A DNA stretch of 64,000 bases from Lachnotalea sp041821265 (GTDB taxonomy: Bacteria; Bacillota; Clostridia; Lachnospirales; Lachnospiraceae): positions 55,859 to 119,858 of the forward strand of contig JBGUEQ010000007.1 in NCBI GenBank assembly GCA_041821265.1, given 5' to 3'. Each line of letters starts with the position of its first letter. Positions within the stretch are counted from its first letter, which is position 1. Position numbers and translations under genes: made by a program. Below, one piece after another: positions 1 to 8,568 of this stretch. A model generated the notes under the pieces. It did no database searches and was not told the DNA's origin. It saw nothing but the letters and a program-made list of their open reading frames with translations.

Positions 1-531
1 GGCTTCCAATACATACATAATAGGGCGAATGACAGTCAACTCCATTCGATCCAGATAAGTCTTAGGTGAGAAAGAATGAAATCTTCCTTCAAACAGTAGT
101 GATAGAATCATGGTTTCTATAATATCATCCTTATGGTGTGCATAGGCTATTTTATTGCAACCAAGTTCTTTGGCTTTTAAATTAAGTGCACCTTTTCTCA
201 TTTTAGCACAAAGAGAGCAAGGATTGGTTTCTTTTCTATCTTCAAATATTATTTTAGCAATATCTGTAGGAACAACGGTATAATGGACACCTAATTCATC
301 ACATAGTGCTTGTACAGGTGCAGGATTAAAGGCTTCATAGCCAAGGTTAACGGTAATTGCTTCAATCTCAAAGTGTTTTGGATAAAATCGTTTTAAACTG
401 TGGAGTGCATAGAGCATAGTCAAACTATCTTTGCCACCAGAAATACCGATTGCAATTTTGTCGCCCTCCTCTATCATTTTATATTCATCAACAGCTTTTC
501 TCGTATAGCTCAATAATTGTTGCAGTTTCAT
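1..531 (-). CDS. TtcA-like tRNA 2-thiolation ATPase (PP-loop), 3' end cut by window edge
   Basis: The reading frame runs leftward from an ATG at 531 to the window edge without a stop, giving 177 residues of a longer protein. A PP-loop motif SGGKDS lies at residues 31-36, where N-type ATP pyrophosphatases bind ATP. A CSLC pair at 105-108 is followed by a basic stretch (AKMRKGAL), which closely resembles TtcA, the enzyme that thiolates cytidine 32 of tRNA using an iron-sulfur cluster. AAGGAG precedes the start. The C-terminal part, including any second Cys pair, is off the window, so a related TtcA/TtuA-family thiolase remains possible. The gene points away from its neighbour and is probably transcribed alone or as the first gene of a leftward unit. 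Confidence 0.85.
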   Translation of the reverse strand, partial: MKLQQLLSYTRKAVDEYKMIEEGDKIAIGISGGKDSLTMLYALHSLKRFYPKHFEIEAITVNLGYEAFNPAPVQALCDELGVHYTVVPTDIAKIIFEDRKETNPCSLCAKMRKGALNLKAKELGCNKIAYAHHKDDIIETMILSLLFEGRFHSFSPKTYLDRMELTVIRPIMYVLEA

Positions 532-667
532 ATCGTAAATAATCTCCTTATATATGCTAATTAATTAGTAACTATTGTGTCCCCTAATACCTACGGATTG
601 TTATGACCTTTGTGTTCCCATAATACTAAATATTATATCATAAAATGTATTACAGCGCATGAGGTTA

Positions 668-676
668 TGCTATAAT
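668..676 (+). promoter_or_regulatory. Extended -10 promoter candidate for the AI-2E-family gene
   Basis: TGC-TATAAT is a full extended -10 element about 125 bases before the start codon at 803. No good -35 is visible at the expected distance, which is typical of extended -10 promoters. The 541-802 interval separates a leftward gene from a rightward gene and holds nothing else that I recognise. Confidence 0.4.
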
Positions 677-802
677 ATCCTTATTCATAGGCATAAATTT
701 GTTCGTTCGAATAGATTAACGAATACGTTTATAGACATGCGATAATAATAATTTTATAAGTATGAATTGAAATAGAAAGAGAAGAGCATTGGAGGGTATC
801 AC

Positions 803-2137
803 ATGAAGTATCATTGGGATAAAAAATATTTATACTGGGGAGTGACTGCTTGTTGTGTCATAGCAGTAAGTATTTTGTTTTTTTACAGCGTGTTTAATAT
901 AAATGTAATAAAAGGAAATTTTTATAGATGGATTAATATGTTAATGCCAATTATCTATGGTTTTATTTTAAGTTATTTACTATCACCTGTTCTTAACTTT
1001 TTGGAAAAACATGTATTATTCCCTTTCTTTTTTGAAAAGTGTAAAATCATAAAATGTAAGAAAAATAAAAAGAGGATACGAGCATTAAGTGTTTTTATCA
1101 CGGTTTTGATGGTGATCTTGATTGTTATTGGTCTGTTTTTATTGTTAATTCCACAACTTATATTAAGTATTAGCAGCCTGATTGAATCATTTCCATTCTA
1201 TTATCAGAATTTTTTAGAATTATTTAAAAATATATTCATTCGAAATCCTAATATAGAATCTTCCATAGTAGCATATTTAAATACTGTCTCCGTATATGTT
1301 GAAAAGTTTCTAAATAATCAACTTTTACCACAAGTAAATACCTTTTTTGTTCAATTCTCTTCTGGCTTATTGGGTTTCATTGGAGTCGTAAAAAATTTAT
1401 TTATTGGTATTATAGTTTCTATCTATGTAATGAGTAGCAAAGAGCTGTTTGCGGCTCAATCCAAGAAATTTGCATATGCAATATTGAAACCATATAGAGC
1501 TAATATTTTAATTAAGAACTTAAGATTAACGAATGCCATATTTAGCGGATTTATTAGTGGTAAACTTTTGGATTCATTTATTATTGGAATGATATGTTTT
1601 GCTGGTACTAAAATGATGAATACACCCTACCCAGTTTTAGTTAGTGTTATCATTGGTGTTACGAATATCATTCCGTTTTTTGGACCTTATTTAGGAGCAA
1701 TTCCGTGTGCGTTGTTTATATTATTAGTTAGTCCTGTGAAAGTTATTTATTTTATTATTTTTATTATTCTCCTACAGACATTTGACGGAAATGTGCTAGG
1801 ACCTAAGATACTCGGACATTCAACGGGGTTATCAAGTTTTTGGGTTATCGTTTCCATATTATTGGGTGGTGGCTTATTTGGGATTTTGGGAATGTTTATC
1901 GGCGTACCAGTGTTTGCAGTGATATATGCATTGGTCAAAGCGTTTATCAATCGTACATTAGCCGCACATAATCTTCCAATGAAAACTTCTGAATATTCTA
2001 ATTTGGAATATATCGATGAAGATACGTATGCGAAAGTTTACAGTGATAAGATCAAAGATGAAGAAACAAAATTACATGCTAAATTAGGAAAGTTGAAGGC
2101 TAAGATGGAAGAAAAAGAAGAAAATAGCAAATCATAA
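803..2137 (+). CDS. AI-2E family transporter (PF01594 permease), 444 aa
   Basis: A polytopic membrane protein of the AI-2E exporter/UPF0118 family. Hydrophobic segments lie near residues 15-35, 45-65, 95-120, 185-210, 245-265, 275-300, 305-325 and 340-380. The conserved second half (region around GVTNIIPFFGPYLGAIP and the later GPKILG motif) is the recognisable family core. The length is normal for the family. Members have been linked to autoinducer-2 export or Na+/H+ exchange, so the substrate cannot be set from sequence. The C-terminal ~50 residues are charged and lysine/glutamate rich, a cytoplasmic tail. TTGGAGGG lies a normal distance before the ATG. It appears monocistronic; 264 bases separate it from the next gene. 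Confidence 0.88.
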   Translation: MKYHWDKKYLYWGVTACCVIAVSILFFYSVFNINVIKGNFYRWINMLMPIIYGFILSYLLSPVLNFLEKHVLFPFFFEKCKIIKCKKNKKRIRALSVFITVLMVILIVIGLFLLLIPQLILSISSLIESFPFYYQNFLELFKNIFIRNPNIESSIVAYLNTVSVYVEKFLNNQLLPQVNTFFVQFSSGLLGFIGVVKNLFIGIIVSIYVMSSKELFAAQSKKFAYAILKPYRANILIKNLRLTNAIFSGFISGKLLDSFIIGMICFAGTKMMNTPYPVLVSVIIGVTNIIPFFGPYLGAIPCALFILLVSPVKVIYFIIFIILLQTFDGNVLGPKILGHSTGLSSFWVIVSILLGGGLFGILGMFIGVPVFAVIYALVKAFINRTLAAHNLPMKTSEYSNLEYIDEDTYAKVYSDKIKDEETKLHAKLGKLKAKMEEKEENSKS

Positions 2138-2401
2138 AATCCGCTGATAAATAAATGGTTTGAGTTAGTGTGACTTAGTTACAGAACAAAAAACAGGAGA
2201 ACGTTATAATCATGGTAGACAAAAATGTTAAATGATTTATTGGTTTGGTTTCGCCAAAGTAGTTAAAAATTTAACATAGAAAATAGTATCTATGCAACTT
2301 TAAAAGTTTCAATATTCATTAAAATAAGTCAATTGTTAGTAAGTAATGTGGGGTAATTATGGAACAAGCAAATCAATTCAATTTAAAGGAGAATAACTAC
2401 T

Positions 2402-4894
2402 ATGAATAAGAAAACTATTATTATTGGTGGTGTAGCTGGTGGAGCAACAGCGGCTGCACGTCTAAGACGAAGAGATGAAGCAATGGAAATTGTAATGTTT
2501 GAAAAAGGAGATTATATTTCCTATGCAAATTGCGGTCTTCCCTATTATATAGGTGATGTAATCAAGAGTAGAGATGCCTTATTATTGCAAACACCAGAAG
2601 CAATGAAGAAAAAGTTTAATATTGATGTTAGAATTTCAACTGAAGTGATGCAAATTAAACCAGACGAGAAAAAAGTAGCAGTTAAAAATCTTAAAACAGG
2701 CGAAGAGTATGAGGAAAGCTATGATAATTTACTAATAGCAACAGGATCTTCACCACTCAAACCACCAATTGAAGGAATAAATAACGACAATATTTTCACA
2801 CTATGGACCGTTCCAGATACCGATGTGATCAAAGCATATGTAACTGAAAAAACACCAAAGAAAGCTGCTATTATAGGCGGAGGTTTCATTGGTCTTGAAA
2901 TGGCTGAAAATTTGCATCATGTAGGTTTAGATGTAACTTTAATTGAAATGCAAAATCAAGTAATGGCACCAGCTGACTTTGAAATGGCGCAACTCTTACA
3001 TGAAAACATGAGAATGAATAGTGTAAATCTTATTTTAAATGATGGTGTCAAATCATTTTCAAATGAAAATGGCATGACAAACATCCTATTAACTAGTGGA
3101 AAAATCGTACAGGTAGACATGGTTATTTTATCCATTGGTGTTAAGCCAAATAGTGCACTTGCAAAAGATGCAGGGTTAGAAATAAATCAAAGAGGCGGAA
3201 TTGTAGTTGATGAGTTTCTTAAGACTTCAGCTGCTGATATTTATGCAGTAGGAGATGTCATCGAAGTTGATAACTATGTTCTGAAAAGTAAGACGATGGT
3301 TCCACTTGCAGGCCCTGCGAACAAACAGGGACGTATTGTAGCAGATAACATTGCTGGCGATGCGAAGAAATATAATGGAACACTAGGAACAGCAGTTGCT
3401 AAAGTATTTGATTTAGATGTAGCTACCGTTGGTGTCAATGAAAAAACATTGATTGCACAAGGAAAGCAAAAGAATAAAGATTATTATTCCATATTAATCA
3501 ATCAAAAATCGCATGCGGGGTATTATCCAGGTGCAACACCACTTACATTGAAAATGATGTTTGATAGCACTGGTAAAATATTTGGAGCCCAAGTAGTTGG
3601 GCAAGATGGTGTCGATAAGAGAATTGATACAATTGCTACTACAATGAGATTAAATGGATCAATATATGATTTGGCAGAATTAGAACTTGCCTATGCACCA
3701 CCATTTTCATCCGCAAAAGATCCAGTAAATATGCTTGGATTTGTAGCTGAAAATGTAATCAATGGGTTAGTTACGTTTACTGATTATGATGAATTAGATG
3801 ACATTCTTAAGAATAAAGATAAGGATACGTATACCGTATTAGATATAACAGAAGATATGGAGCGTATGGTATTTAGTATTCCAGGTTCTTATCACATCCC
3901 TCTAGGACAATTAAAGCAACGTTATACGGAATTAAATAAAGATAAATTAATCATTACGTACTGTGCAATTGGTGTTAGATCTTACAATGCGGCAAGAATC
4001 TTAATGCAAAATGGTTTTACCAATGTAACAGTTTTATCTGGTGGAACATCATTTTATAAATCAATGCATCATTTAGACACCATTACGATGGTGCAGGAGG
4101 ATTCAAAACCTAAAGTGAAAAACATAAAGGCTGCGGAGGAAATTATGATTAATAAAGAAATCAGAGAATTAGATTGTTGTGGTTTACAGTGTCCAGGACC
4201 GATTATCAAGGTAAATGACACAATTAATGGAATGAAAAATGATGAAATACTTCAAGTTTCCGCAACCGACATGGGATTTGGAAGAGACATTGAAGCTTGG
4301 TGTAGACGAACAGGCAATACGTTAGTGAAAAAAGAACGAAAAGATAAAGAAAATATTGTTTACATTAAAAAAGGTATGGGCGACGGACAACTTGCTATGA
4401 AAAAAACGGAGGTTGCCGAACTACCTCAAGGTAAAACGTTAGTTGTGTTCAGTGGTGATTTAGATAAGGTATTAGCTGCATTTATTATTGCAAATGGAGC
4501 AGCGGCTATGGGAAGACCAGTAACGATGTTCTTTACCTTCTGGGGACTCAACGCTCTAAGAAAAACAGAAAATGTAAAAGTGAAAAAACCACTTATTGAT
4601 AGTATGTTTGGATTTATGATGCCAAGGGGAGTAAATAAATTGACATTATCTAAGATGCATATGGGCGGTATGGGTACTGCTATGATGAAAAAAGTTATGA
4701 AAGATAAGAATGTATCATCCTTAGAAGAATTAATGAAGCAGGGAATGACAAGTGGAATTAAAATGGTTGCATGTACCATGTCAATGGATGTAATGGGAAT
4801 TACAAAAGAAGAGTTAATTGATGGTGTAGAACTTGCAGGAGTTGCTTCTTACTTAGGTGATGCAGAAGAATCTAACGTTAACTTATTCGTGTAA
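2402..4894 (+). CDS. CoA-disulfide reductase / rhodanese / TusA / DsrE-like fusion protein, 830 aa
   Basis: A four-module sulfur-handling protein. Residues 1-440 are a FAD- and NAD(P)H-dependent pyridine nucleotide-disulfide reductase of the CoA-disulfide reductase type: FAD-binding GGVAGG at 9-14, the single redox cysteine Cys44 in SYANCGLPYYIG, and the NAD-binding GGGFIGLE. A rhodanese domain follows (about 460-555) with its persulfide cysteine Cys521 in YCAIGVRS. A TusA/SirA domain has the CPGP motif at 597-600. The rest (about 676-830) is a DsrE/DsrF-like domain (DrsE_2 type). Together these could reduce CoA disulfide, CoA persulfide or polysulfide and pass the sulfane sulfur between domains. 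AAAGGAG precedes the ATG. A terminator follows at 4970. Confidence 0.92.
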   Translation: MNKKTIIIGGVAGGATAAARLRRRDEAMEIVMFEKGDYISYANCGLPYYIGDVIKSRDALLLQTPEAMKKKFNIDVRISTEVMQIKPDEKKVAVKNLKTGEEYEESYDNLLIATGSSPLKPPIEGINNDNIFTLWTVPDTDVIKAYVTEKTPKKAAIIGGGFIGLEMAENLHHVGLDVTLIEMQNQVMAPADFEMAQLLHENMRMNSVNLILNDGVKSFSNENGMTNILLTSGKIVQVDMVILSIGVKPNSALAKDAGLEINQRGGIVVDEFLKTSAADIYAVGDVIEVDNYVLKSKTMVPLAGPANKQGRIVADNIAGDAKKYNGTLGTAVAKVFDLDVATVGVNEKTLIAQGKQKNKDYYSILINQKSHAGYYPGATPLTLKMMFDSTGKIFGAQVVGQDGVDKRIDTIATTMRLNGSIYDLAELELAYAPPFSSAKDPVNMLGFVAENVINGLVTFTDYDELDDILKNKDKDTYTVLDITEDMERMVFSIPGSYHIPLGQLKQRYTELNKDKLIITYCAIGVRSYNAARILMQNGFTNVTVLSGGTSFYKSMHHLDTITMVQEDSKPKVKNIKAAEEIMINKEIRELDCCGLQCPGPIIKVNDTINGMKNDEILQVSATDMGFGRDIEAWCRRTGNTLVKKERKDKENIVYIKKGMGDGQLAMKKTEVAELPQGKTLVVFSGDLDKVLAAFIIANGAAAMGRPVTMFFTFWGLNALRKTENVKVKKPLIDSMFGFMMPRGVNKLTLSKMHMGGMGTAMMKKVMKDKNVSSLEELMKQGMTSGIKMVACTMSMDVMGITKEELIDGVELAGVASYLGDAEESNVNLFV

Positions 4895-4969
4895 ATTCAA
4901 TGTATTTGTAAAAAGAATATTTATCCATGGTTAGTGAGATAGAAATAATTTAAACCAAATTAATAATGT

Positions 4970-5010
4970 AAAATGACTGAGTGTATAATAGGCTCAGTCA
5001 TTTTGTTTTA
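4970..5010 (+). terminator. Rho-independent terminator after the sulfur-transfer fusion gene
   Basis: A perfect 12-bp stem (AAAATGACTGAG at 4970-4981 with CTCAGTCATTTT at 4993-5004) closes an 11-base loop and runs into TTTTGTTTT. Confidence 0.88.
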
Positions 5011-5049
5011 TTTAATAGAAAAATTCTACGAACTTCTCTATTAGACAAA

Positions 5050-5130
5050 AGGCACTACGTGCCAAGATGCACAACACCACGCGGAGAGGAAGAGTGTTGC
5101 TACGCAACCCGCGTGGGCGCAAGAGTGTCT
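5050..5130 (+). repeat. Dispersed intergenic repeat, family R2, copy A
   Basis: Starts AGGCACTACGTGCCA and ends near CAAGAGTGTCT. The first part matches the reverse complement of 6320-6415, and the last part matches 29440-29490 and the reverse complement of 49077-49135. The element is GC-richer than its surroundings and contains several short palindromes. Confidence 0.65.
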
Positions 5131-5299
5131 GCAAGCAAATACTTTATTTTTAAATAAATAAAAAGAGTGCCTAATAATATCCGCACTCTTATCAAAAGTA
5201 TAACAAAAATAAAATTATAAGTCTAGTAATTTTATAGTAAAATAAGTATGATTATATTAGCCACCGCGGAAGGCTATCATAAAGGAGGTAATATTTATT

Positions 5300-6058
5300 A
5301 TGAAAGCAAAAAACACTGATTGGTATAAAAATATTTGGACACTTAATATTAAAAATGGATCATGGGTTGAAGATACAGAAAATCAGGTTGACTTTATTAT
5401 AAAAACACTTGATTTAACAGGCAAGGAACGTATCCTAGATCTAGCATGTGGATTTGGGAGACATGCTCTTTCTTTTTCGAGAAAAGGGTATCACGTTACT
5501 GGAGTTGATATTACCAAAGATTATATTGAGGATGCTACCAACACAGCGAAGGAAGAGTCTTTAAATGTTGAATTTATTCATGCGGATATACGAGATATAA
5601 GCTTTAAAAGCGAATATGATGTTGTATTAAACTTGGCAGATGGTGCAATTGGCTATCTTGAAACAGAGGAAGAAAATCAGAAAGTTTTTGATGTGATTTC
5701 GAGTGCTTTAAAGCCAGGGGGTAAACATTTTATGGATATCTGTAATGCAAAGCACGCAGAGCATTTCTTTCCTAAAAGAAATTGGGAGGTTGGTGAGAAA
5801 TCCTTGGCATTATCCCAATTTGAATGGAACCAAGAGACGAAGCGAATGTTATTTGGTGGTTGGGATATACCATATGGAGTTTTAGCACAAGCACCAAATA
5901 TATTATATGGGGATTCCATACGACTCTATACCATTGAAGAAATTGAACAAATATTTCTAAAACGAAACATGGAAATAAAAAAAACTTATTCAGATTATTA
6001 TGGTAAAGAAGCATCACATAAGGAAATACAACTAATGGTATACTCCATAAAACAGTAA
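5300..6058 (+). CDS. Class I SAM-dependent methyltransferase, 252 aa
   Basis: A soluble Rossmann-fold methyltransferase. Motif I (DLACGFGRHA, residues 47-56) binds S-adenosylmethionine, GVDI near residue 70 supplies the acidic residue for the ribose, and LNLADGAIGYL around 110 corresponds to motif IV. The substrate cannot be read from sequence. A strong AAAGGAGGT precedes the ATG. The neighbours are a terminator upstream and another at 6176 downstream, so it is probably transcribed alone. Confidence 0.85.
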   Translation: MKAKNTDWYKNIWTLNIKNGSWVEDTENQVDFIIKTLDLTGKERILDLACGFGRHALSFSRKGYHVTGVDITKDYIEDATNTAKEESLNVEFIHADIRDISFKSEYDVVLNLADGAIGYLETEEENQKVFDVISSALKPGGKHFMDICNAKHAEHFFPKRNWEVGEKSLALSQFEWNQETKRMLFGGWDIPYGVLAQAPNILYGDSIRLYTIEEIEQIFLKRNMEIKKTYSDYYGKEASHKEIQLMVYSIKQ

Positions 6059-6175
6059 TATGTGTTCGCGAAAAAAAGTATATTTACTATGTATATTTAA
6101 ATAAGACCAGAATCAAAAAAACTTGAAAACTTACTAAATAAAATGGTTTAGTAATAAGAATATAAAATAAAAATG

Positions 6176-6202
6176 AGGGTGGTAGAAAACTACTGCCTTT
6201 TT
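6176..6202 (+). terminator. Terminator after the methyltransferase gene
   Basis: An 8-bp stem (GGTGGTAG 6178-6185 with CTACTGCC 6190-6197, two G-U pairs) has an AAAA loop and is followed by TTTTT. Confidence 0.7.
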
Positions 6203-6310
6203 GTATACATTTATAAGAAAGAGGGATATAATATTAAATATGGTAAAAAATGTAAGTATAAAGTCGATTATATATTGTTTTCTGGTACTAGGATATGTTC
6301 AACTAAACAT

Positions 6311-6415
6311 TAGATGAGGCGAAAGTGTCTGTTAGCATACACTTTTGCCTCCACGCGTTTTGTATGGTAACTATTTCCTATCTACGTGGTGTGCATTTTG
6401 GCACGTAGTGCCTGT
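6311..6415 (-). repeat. Dispersed intergenic repeat, family R2, copy B (inverted)
   Basis: Read on the minus strand this begins CAGGCACTACGTGCCA, as copy A does at 5050, and continues with recognisable but diverged similarity through the CGCGTGG and AAAGTGT blocks. Confidence 0.6.
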
Positions 6416-6488
6416 TCATTAAAAAGGTTATTTCAACTAACTCTTACAGCAATATATGTTTGTTTTTATAGAAAGTTGGACGTTATAT

Positions 6489-8120
6489 ATGATGAATCAA
6501 AGTAAAAAGAATAGTTTTGTAAAACAGGCAGGAATACTTGCGTTTGCGGGGATTATTGTAAGAATGATTGGCATTCTATATAGACGACCATTAACGCAAC
6601 TTATTGGGAAAGAAGGTATTGGCTATTATAGTACGGCTTATAATATTTATGCAATTATACTGCTTGTATCTTCCTATAGTATTCCAGCTGCAATATCCAA
6701 AGAAATTGCTAAAAAGTTGATTGCAAATGAATATAAAAATGCACAGAGGATTTTTTATTGCGCCATTATCTATGTTATCCTGGTTGGCGGGGTAGCCAGT
6801 CTATTTACATTCTTTGGTGCAAGCGTGTTAGTAGAAAATAATTCAATTATTGTACTAAGAGCATTTGCACCTACTGTTTTTTTGTCTGGTATTCTTGGGG
6901 TGTTTCGAGGCTACTTTCAGGCTCACCGTACCATGATTCAGACTTCAATATCTCAGATATTAGAACAAATATTTAATGCAGTAGTCAGTGTAGCAGCCGC
7001 ATATTATATGATGCGAAGACTGGCTTTAGCAGATGCAACAACGCAAAGAATATATGGTGCGATGGGAAGTGCAATTGGAACTGGTGCAGGTGTTTTGTTT
7101 GCCCTTCTATTTATGCTAATGATATATTTGCTTCATCAAGGCAGTATACAAAAACGAATGCAGGAAGATTTGAATAGTCAGATTCAACCCTATCCGGAAA
7201 TATTCAAAATTATTTTTCATATGGTAACCCCTATTATATTAAGTACATTTATCTATAGTTTAAGCACTAGTTTAAATCAAACTATTTATATTAAAATCTT
7301 AAAATATGTGAAAGGCCTACTTGAAAAAGATATTATTGCTCAATATGGAGTTTTTGCAGGAGAAGTGGTTATTATTGTGAATATCCCTATTGCATTAGCA
7401 GCGGCGATGTCAGCCGCTCTACTTCCGAGTATTTCAGGAAGTTTTTTCCTGGGTCATAAAAAAGAGACAAACCATAAAGTTGATATGGCAATTCGTACTA
7501 CAATGCTCATAGCAATTCCAGCCGCAGTTGGATTTGCTGTACTCGCAAGACCAGTAGTTCAAACCCTTTTCCCACAAAAGGATACGCTTATGCAAGCGGC
7601 TTCGTTACTACGTTGTCTGAGTATAACGGTTATTTTTTATTCCCTATCCACCATAACCAACGGCGTACTCCAAGGAATTGGTAAAGTAAATATTCCGGTT
7701 GTCAATGCTCTGATTTCTCTTAGCATTCAAACTGTAGTTCTAGTAGTTACTTTATTGACTACAGATTGGAACTTATACGCCCTTACCCTTGTGATGATAG
7801 TATATTCCTTCCTTATGTGTATTCTAAATGGAATTTCTGTATATAAATATTTAGGCTACAGAATCAATATGAAAAAGACGTTTGTGATACCGATTGCTTC
7901 TTCCATTGTTATGGGAGCGGTAGCGTATTTTTCTTATAGAATGTCTTATACTGTTTGTGGTATTAATTCTATTTCTCTTTTGATTTCTATAGTGCTTGCT
8001 GCTTCAAGCTACTTTATATTGGTCATTAAGGTCGGTGGCATAAGTGAAAATGAGATGAAAGCGTTACCTCAAGGAGAAAAGCTTGCGTTTTGGGCAAAAA
8101 AGATGCGAGTGCTGTCATAG
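6489..8120 (+). CDS. SpoVB/MATE-like polysaccharide flippase (MOP superfamily), about 543 aa
   Basis: An integral membrane protein with about 14 hydrophobic segments. The N-terminal pattern KKNSFVKQAGILAFAGI and the following RRPLTQLIGKEGIGYY are typical of the SpoVB-type polysaccharide transport family, which moves lipid-linked peptidoglycan or polysaccharide precursors across the membrane; SpoVB is needed for spore cortex formation. An ATG at 6456 is in frame, but the family starts near the second Met pair at 6489/6492 and the region before 6456 lacks a ribosome binding site, so I prefer 6489. Its exact role (sporulation or surface polysaccharide) is not decided by neighbours. Confidence 0.85.
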   Translation: MMNQSKKNSFVKQAGILAFAGIIVRMIGILYRRPLTQLIGKEGIGYYSTAYNIYAIILLVSSYSIPAAISKEIAKKLIANEYKNAQRIFYCAIIYVILVGGVASLFTFFGASVLVENNSIIVLRAFAPTVFLSGILGVFRGYFQAHRTMIQTSISQILEQIFNAVVSVAAAYYMMRRLALADATTQRIYGAMGSAIGTGAGVLFALLFMLMIYLLHQGSIQKRMQEDLNSQIQPYPEIFKIIFHMVTPIILSTFIYSLSTSLNQTIYIKILKYVKGLLEKDIIAQYGVFAGEVVIIVNIPIALAAAMSAALLPSISGSFFLGHKKETNHKVDMAIRTTMLIAIPAAVGFAVLARPVVQTLFPQKDTLMQAASLLRCLSITVIFYSLSTITNGVLQGIGKVNIPVVNALISLSIQTVVLVVTLLTTDWNLYALTLVMIVYSFLMCILNGISVYKYLGYRINMKKTFVIPIASSIVMGAVAYFSYRMSYTVCGINSISLLISIVLAASSYFILVIKVGGISENEMKALPQGEKLAFWAKKMRVLS

Positions 8121-8177
8121 TTTTCCTAGGTATTTATAACACTTGAGGTTTTGAGAACAGTATTCTTATAAATTAAT

Positions 8178-8215
8178 GTAACAGTTTAGCTATAACATTC
8201 GTAATGTACCAAAAT
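8178..8215 (+). repeat. Partial copy of the R4 repeat
   Basis: Begins GTAACAGTTTAGC and matches the left end of 57200-57298 at about 32 of 38 positions. No matching right end is found downstream, so this copy is truncated. Confidence 0.5.
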
Positions 8216-8330
8216 TGTTGATGGATAGGAAAATATGTATTATTATATATATTAGATTGCAAACATAATTGTAACGATGAAGGTACTTAGTAGTTATATT
8301 TATTTTAGTTTAAAAATGATATTAAAGCTA

Positions 8331-8359
8331 TTGACAAACATCCGTTCTCATAATACAAT
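8331..8359 (+). promoter_or_regulatory. Sigma-A-type promoter
   Basis: TTGACA at 8331-8336, a 17-base spacer and TACAAT at 8354-8359. It probably drives the HD-domain gene through a long leader. Confidence 0.7.
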
Positions 8360-8369
8360 TACCTCATAC

Positions 8370-8383
8370 AGAACAACTGTTCG
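8370..8383. promoter_or_regulatory. LexA (SOS)-like box
   Basis: AGAACAACTGTTCG contains GAAC-N4-GTTC, the half-sites and spacing of the Firmicutes LexA box. It lies about 5-18 bases past the predicted transcription start of the promoter at 8331, a position where a bound repressor would block transcription. Confidence 0.45.
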
Positions 8384-8568
8384 GAAATCATGTTTGAGAT
8401 AGAGAAAATGATTATAAATAGATCAGCAAGACAAATTAATAAACAACAATATTATACGGTTAATAAATAATATAAAGAAATAATATTAAGAAATAACGAT
8501 AAGATAATAATTACTAAAGTTAGAAGGAAAATCTTCTTCTAGCATTTTATTTATGATTGGAGAAAATA

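Larger units (their letters stand above)
4895..5299. other. Intergenic region: terminator, dispersed repeat, hairpins
   Basis: No gene is visible. The interval holds the terminator at 4970-5010, a dispersed palindromic repeat at 5050-5130, and a hairpin with arms 5163-5170 and 5183-5190 that is followed by a T-rich stretch only on the minus strand. A short hairpin (TAGCC/GGCTA, 5260-5276) sits directly in front of the AAAGGAGGT ribosome binding site of the methyltransferase gene and could mask it. Confidence 0.6.
6059..6488. other. Intergenic region with terminator and repeat
   Basis: Apart from the terminator at 6176 and the R2 repeat at 6311-6415, nothing gene-like is visible. The stretch 6311-6345 is itself a hairpin (AGGCGAAAGTGT pairing with ACACTTTTGCCT). 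Confidence 0.5.
8121..8568. other. Intergenic region with repeat, strong promoter and LexA-like palindrome
   Basis: Holds a partial R4 repeat at 8178-8215, a consensus-like promoter at 8331-8359 and a LexA-like palindrome at 8370-8383. A 26-codon frame (8390-8470) follows the palindrome but has no convincing ribosome binding site. Confidence 0.5.

Noticed and set aside
4426..4779. Long minus-strand open frame inside the sulfur-transfer fusion gene
   Set aside because: It is a shadow of a well-supported gene on the other strand, with no ribosome binding site or family resemblance.
5257..5280. CACCGCGG resembling part of a T-box motif
   Set aside because: It is in the wrong orientation and lacks the specifier stem and terminator arrangement; only a short hairpin can be supported.
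8390..8470. 26-codon frame after the LexA-like box
   Set aside because: No convincing ribosome binding site, low-complexity composition; not called as a gene.
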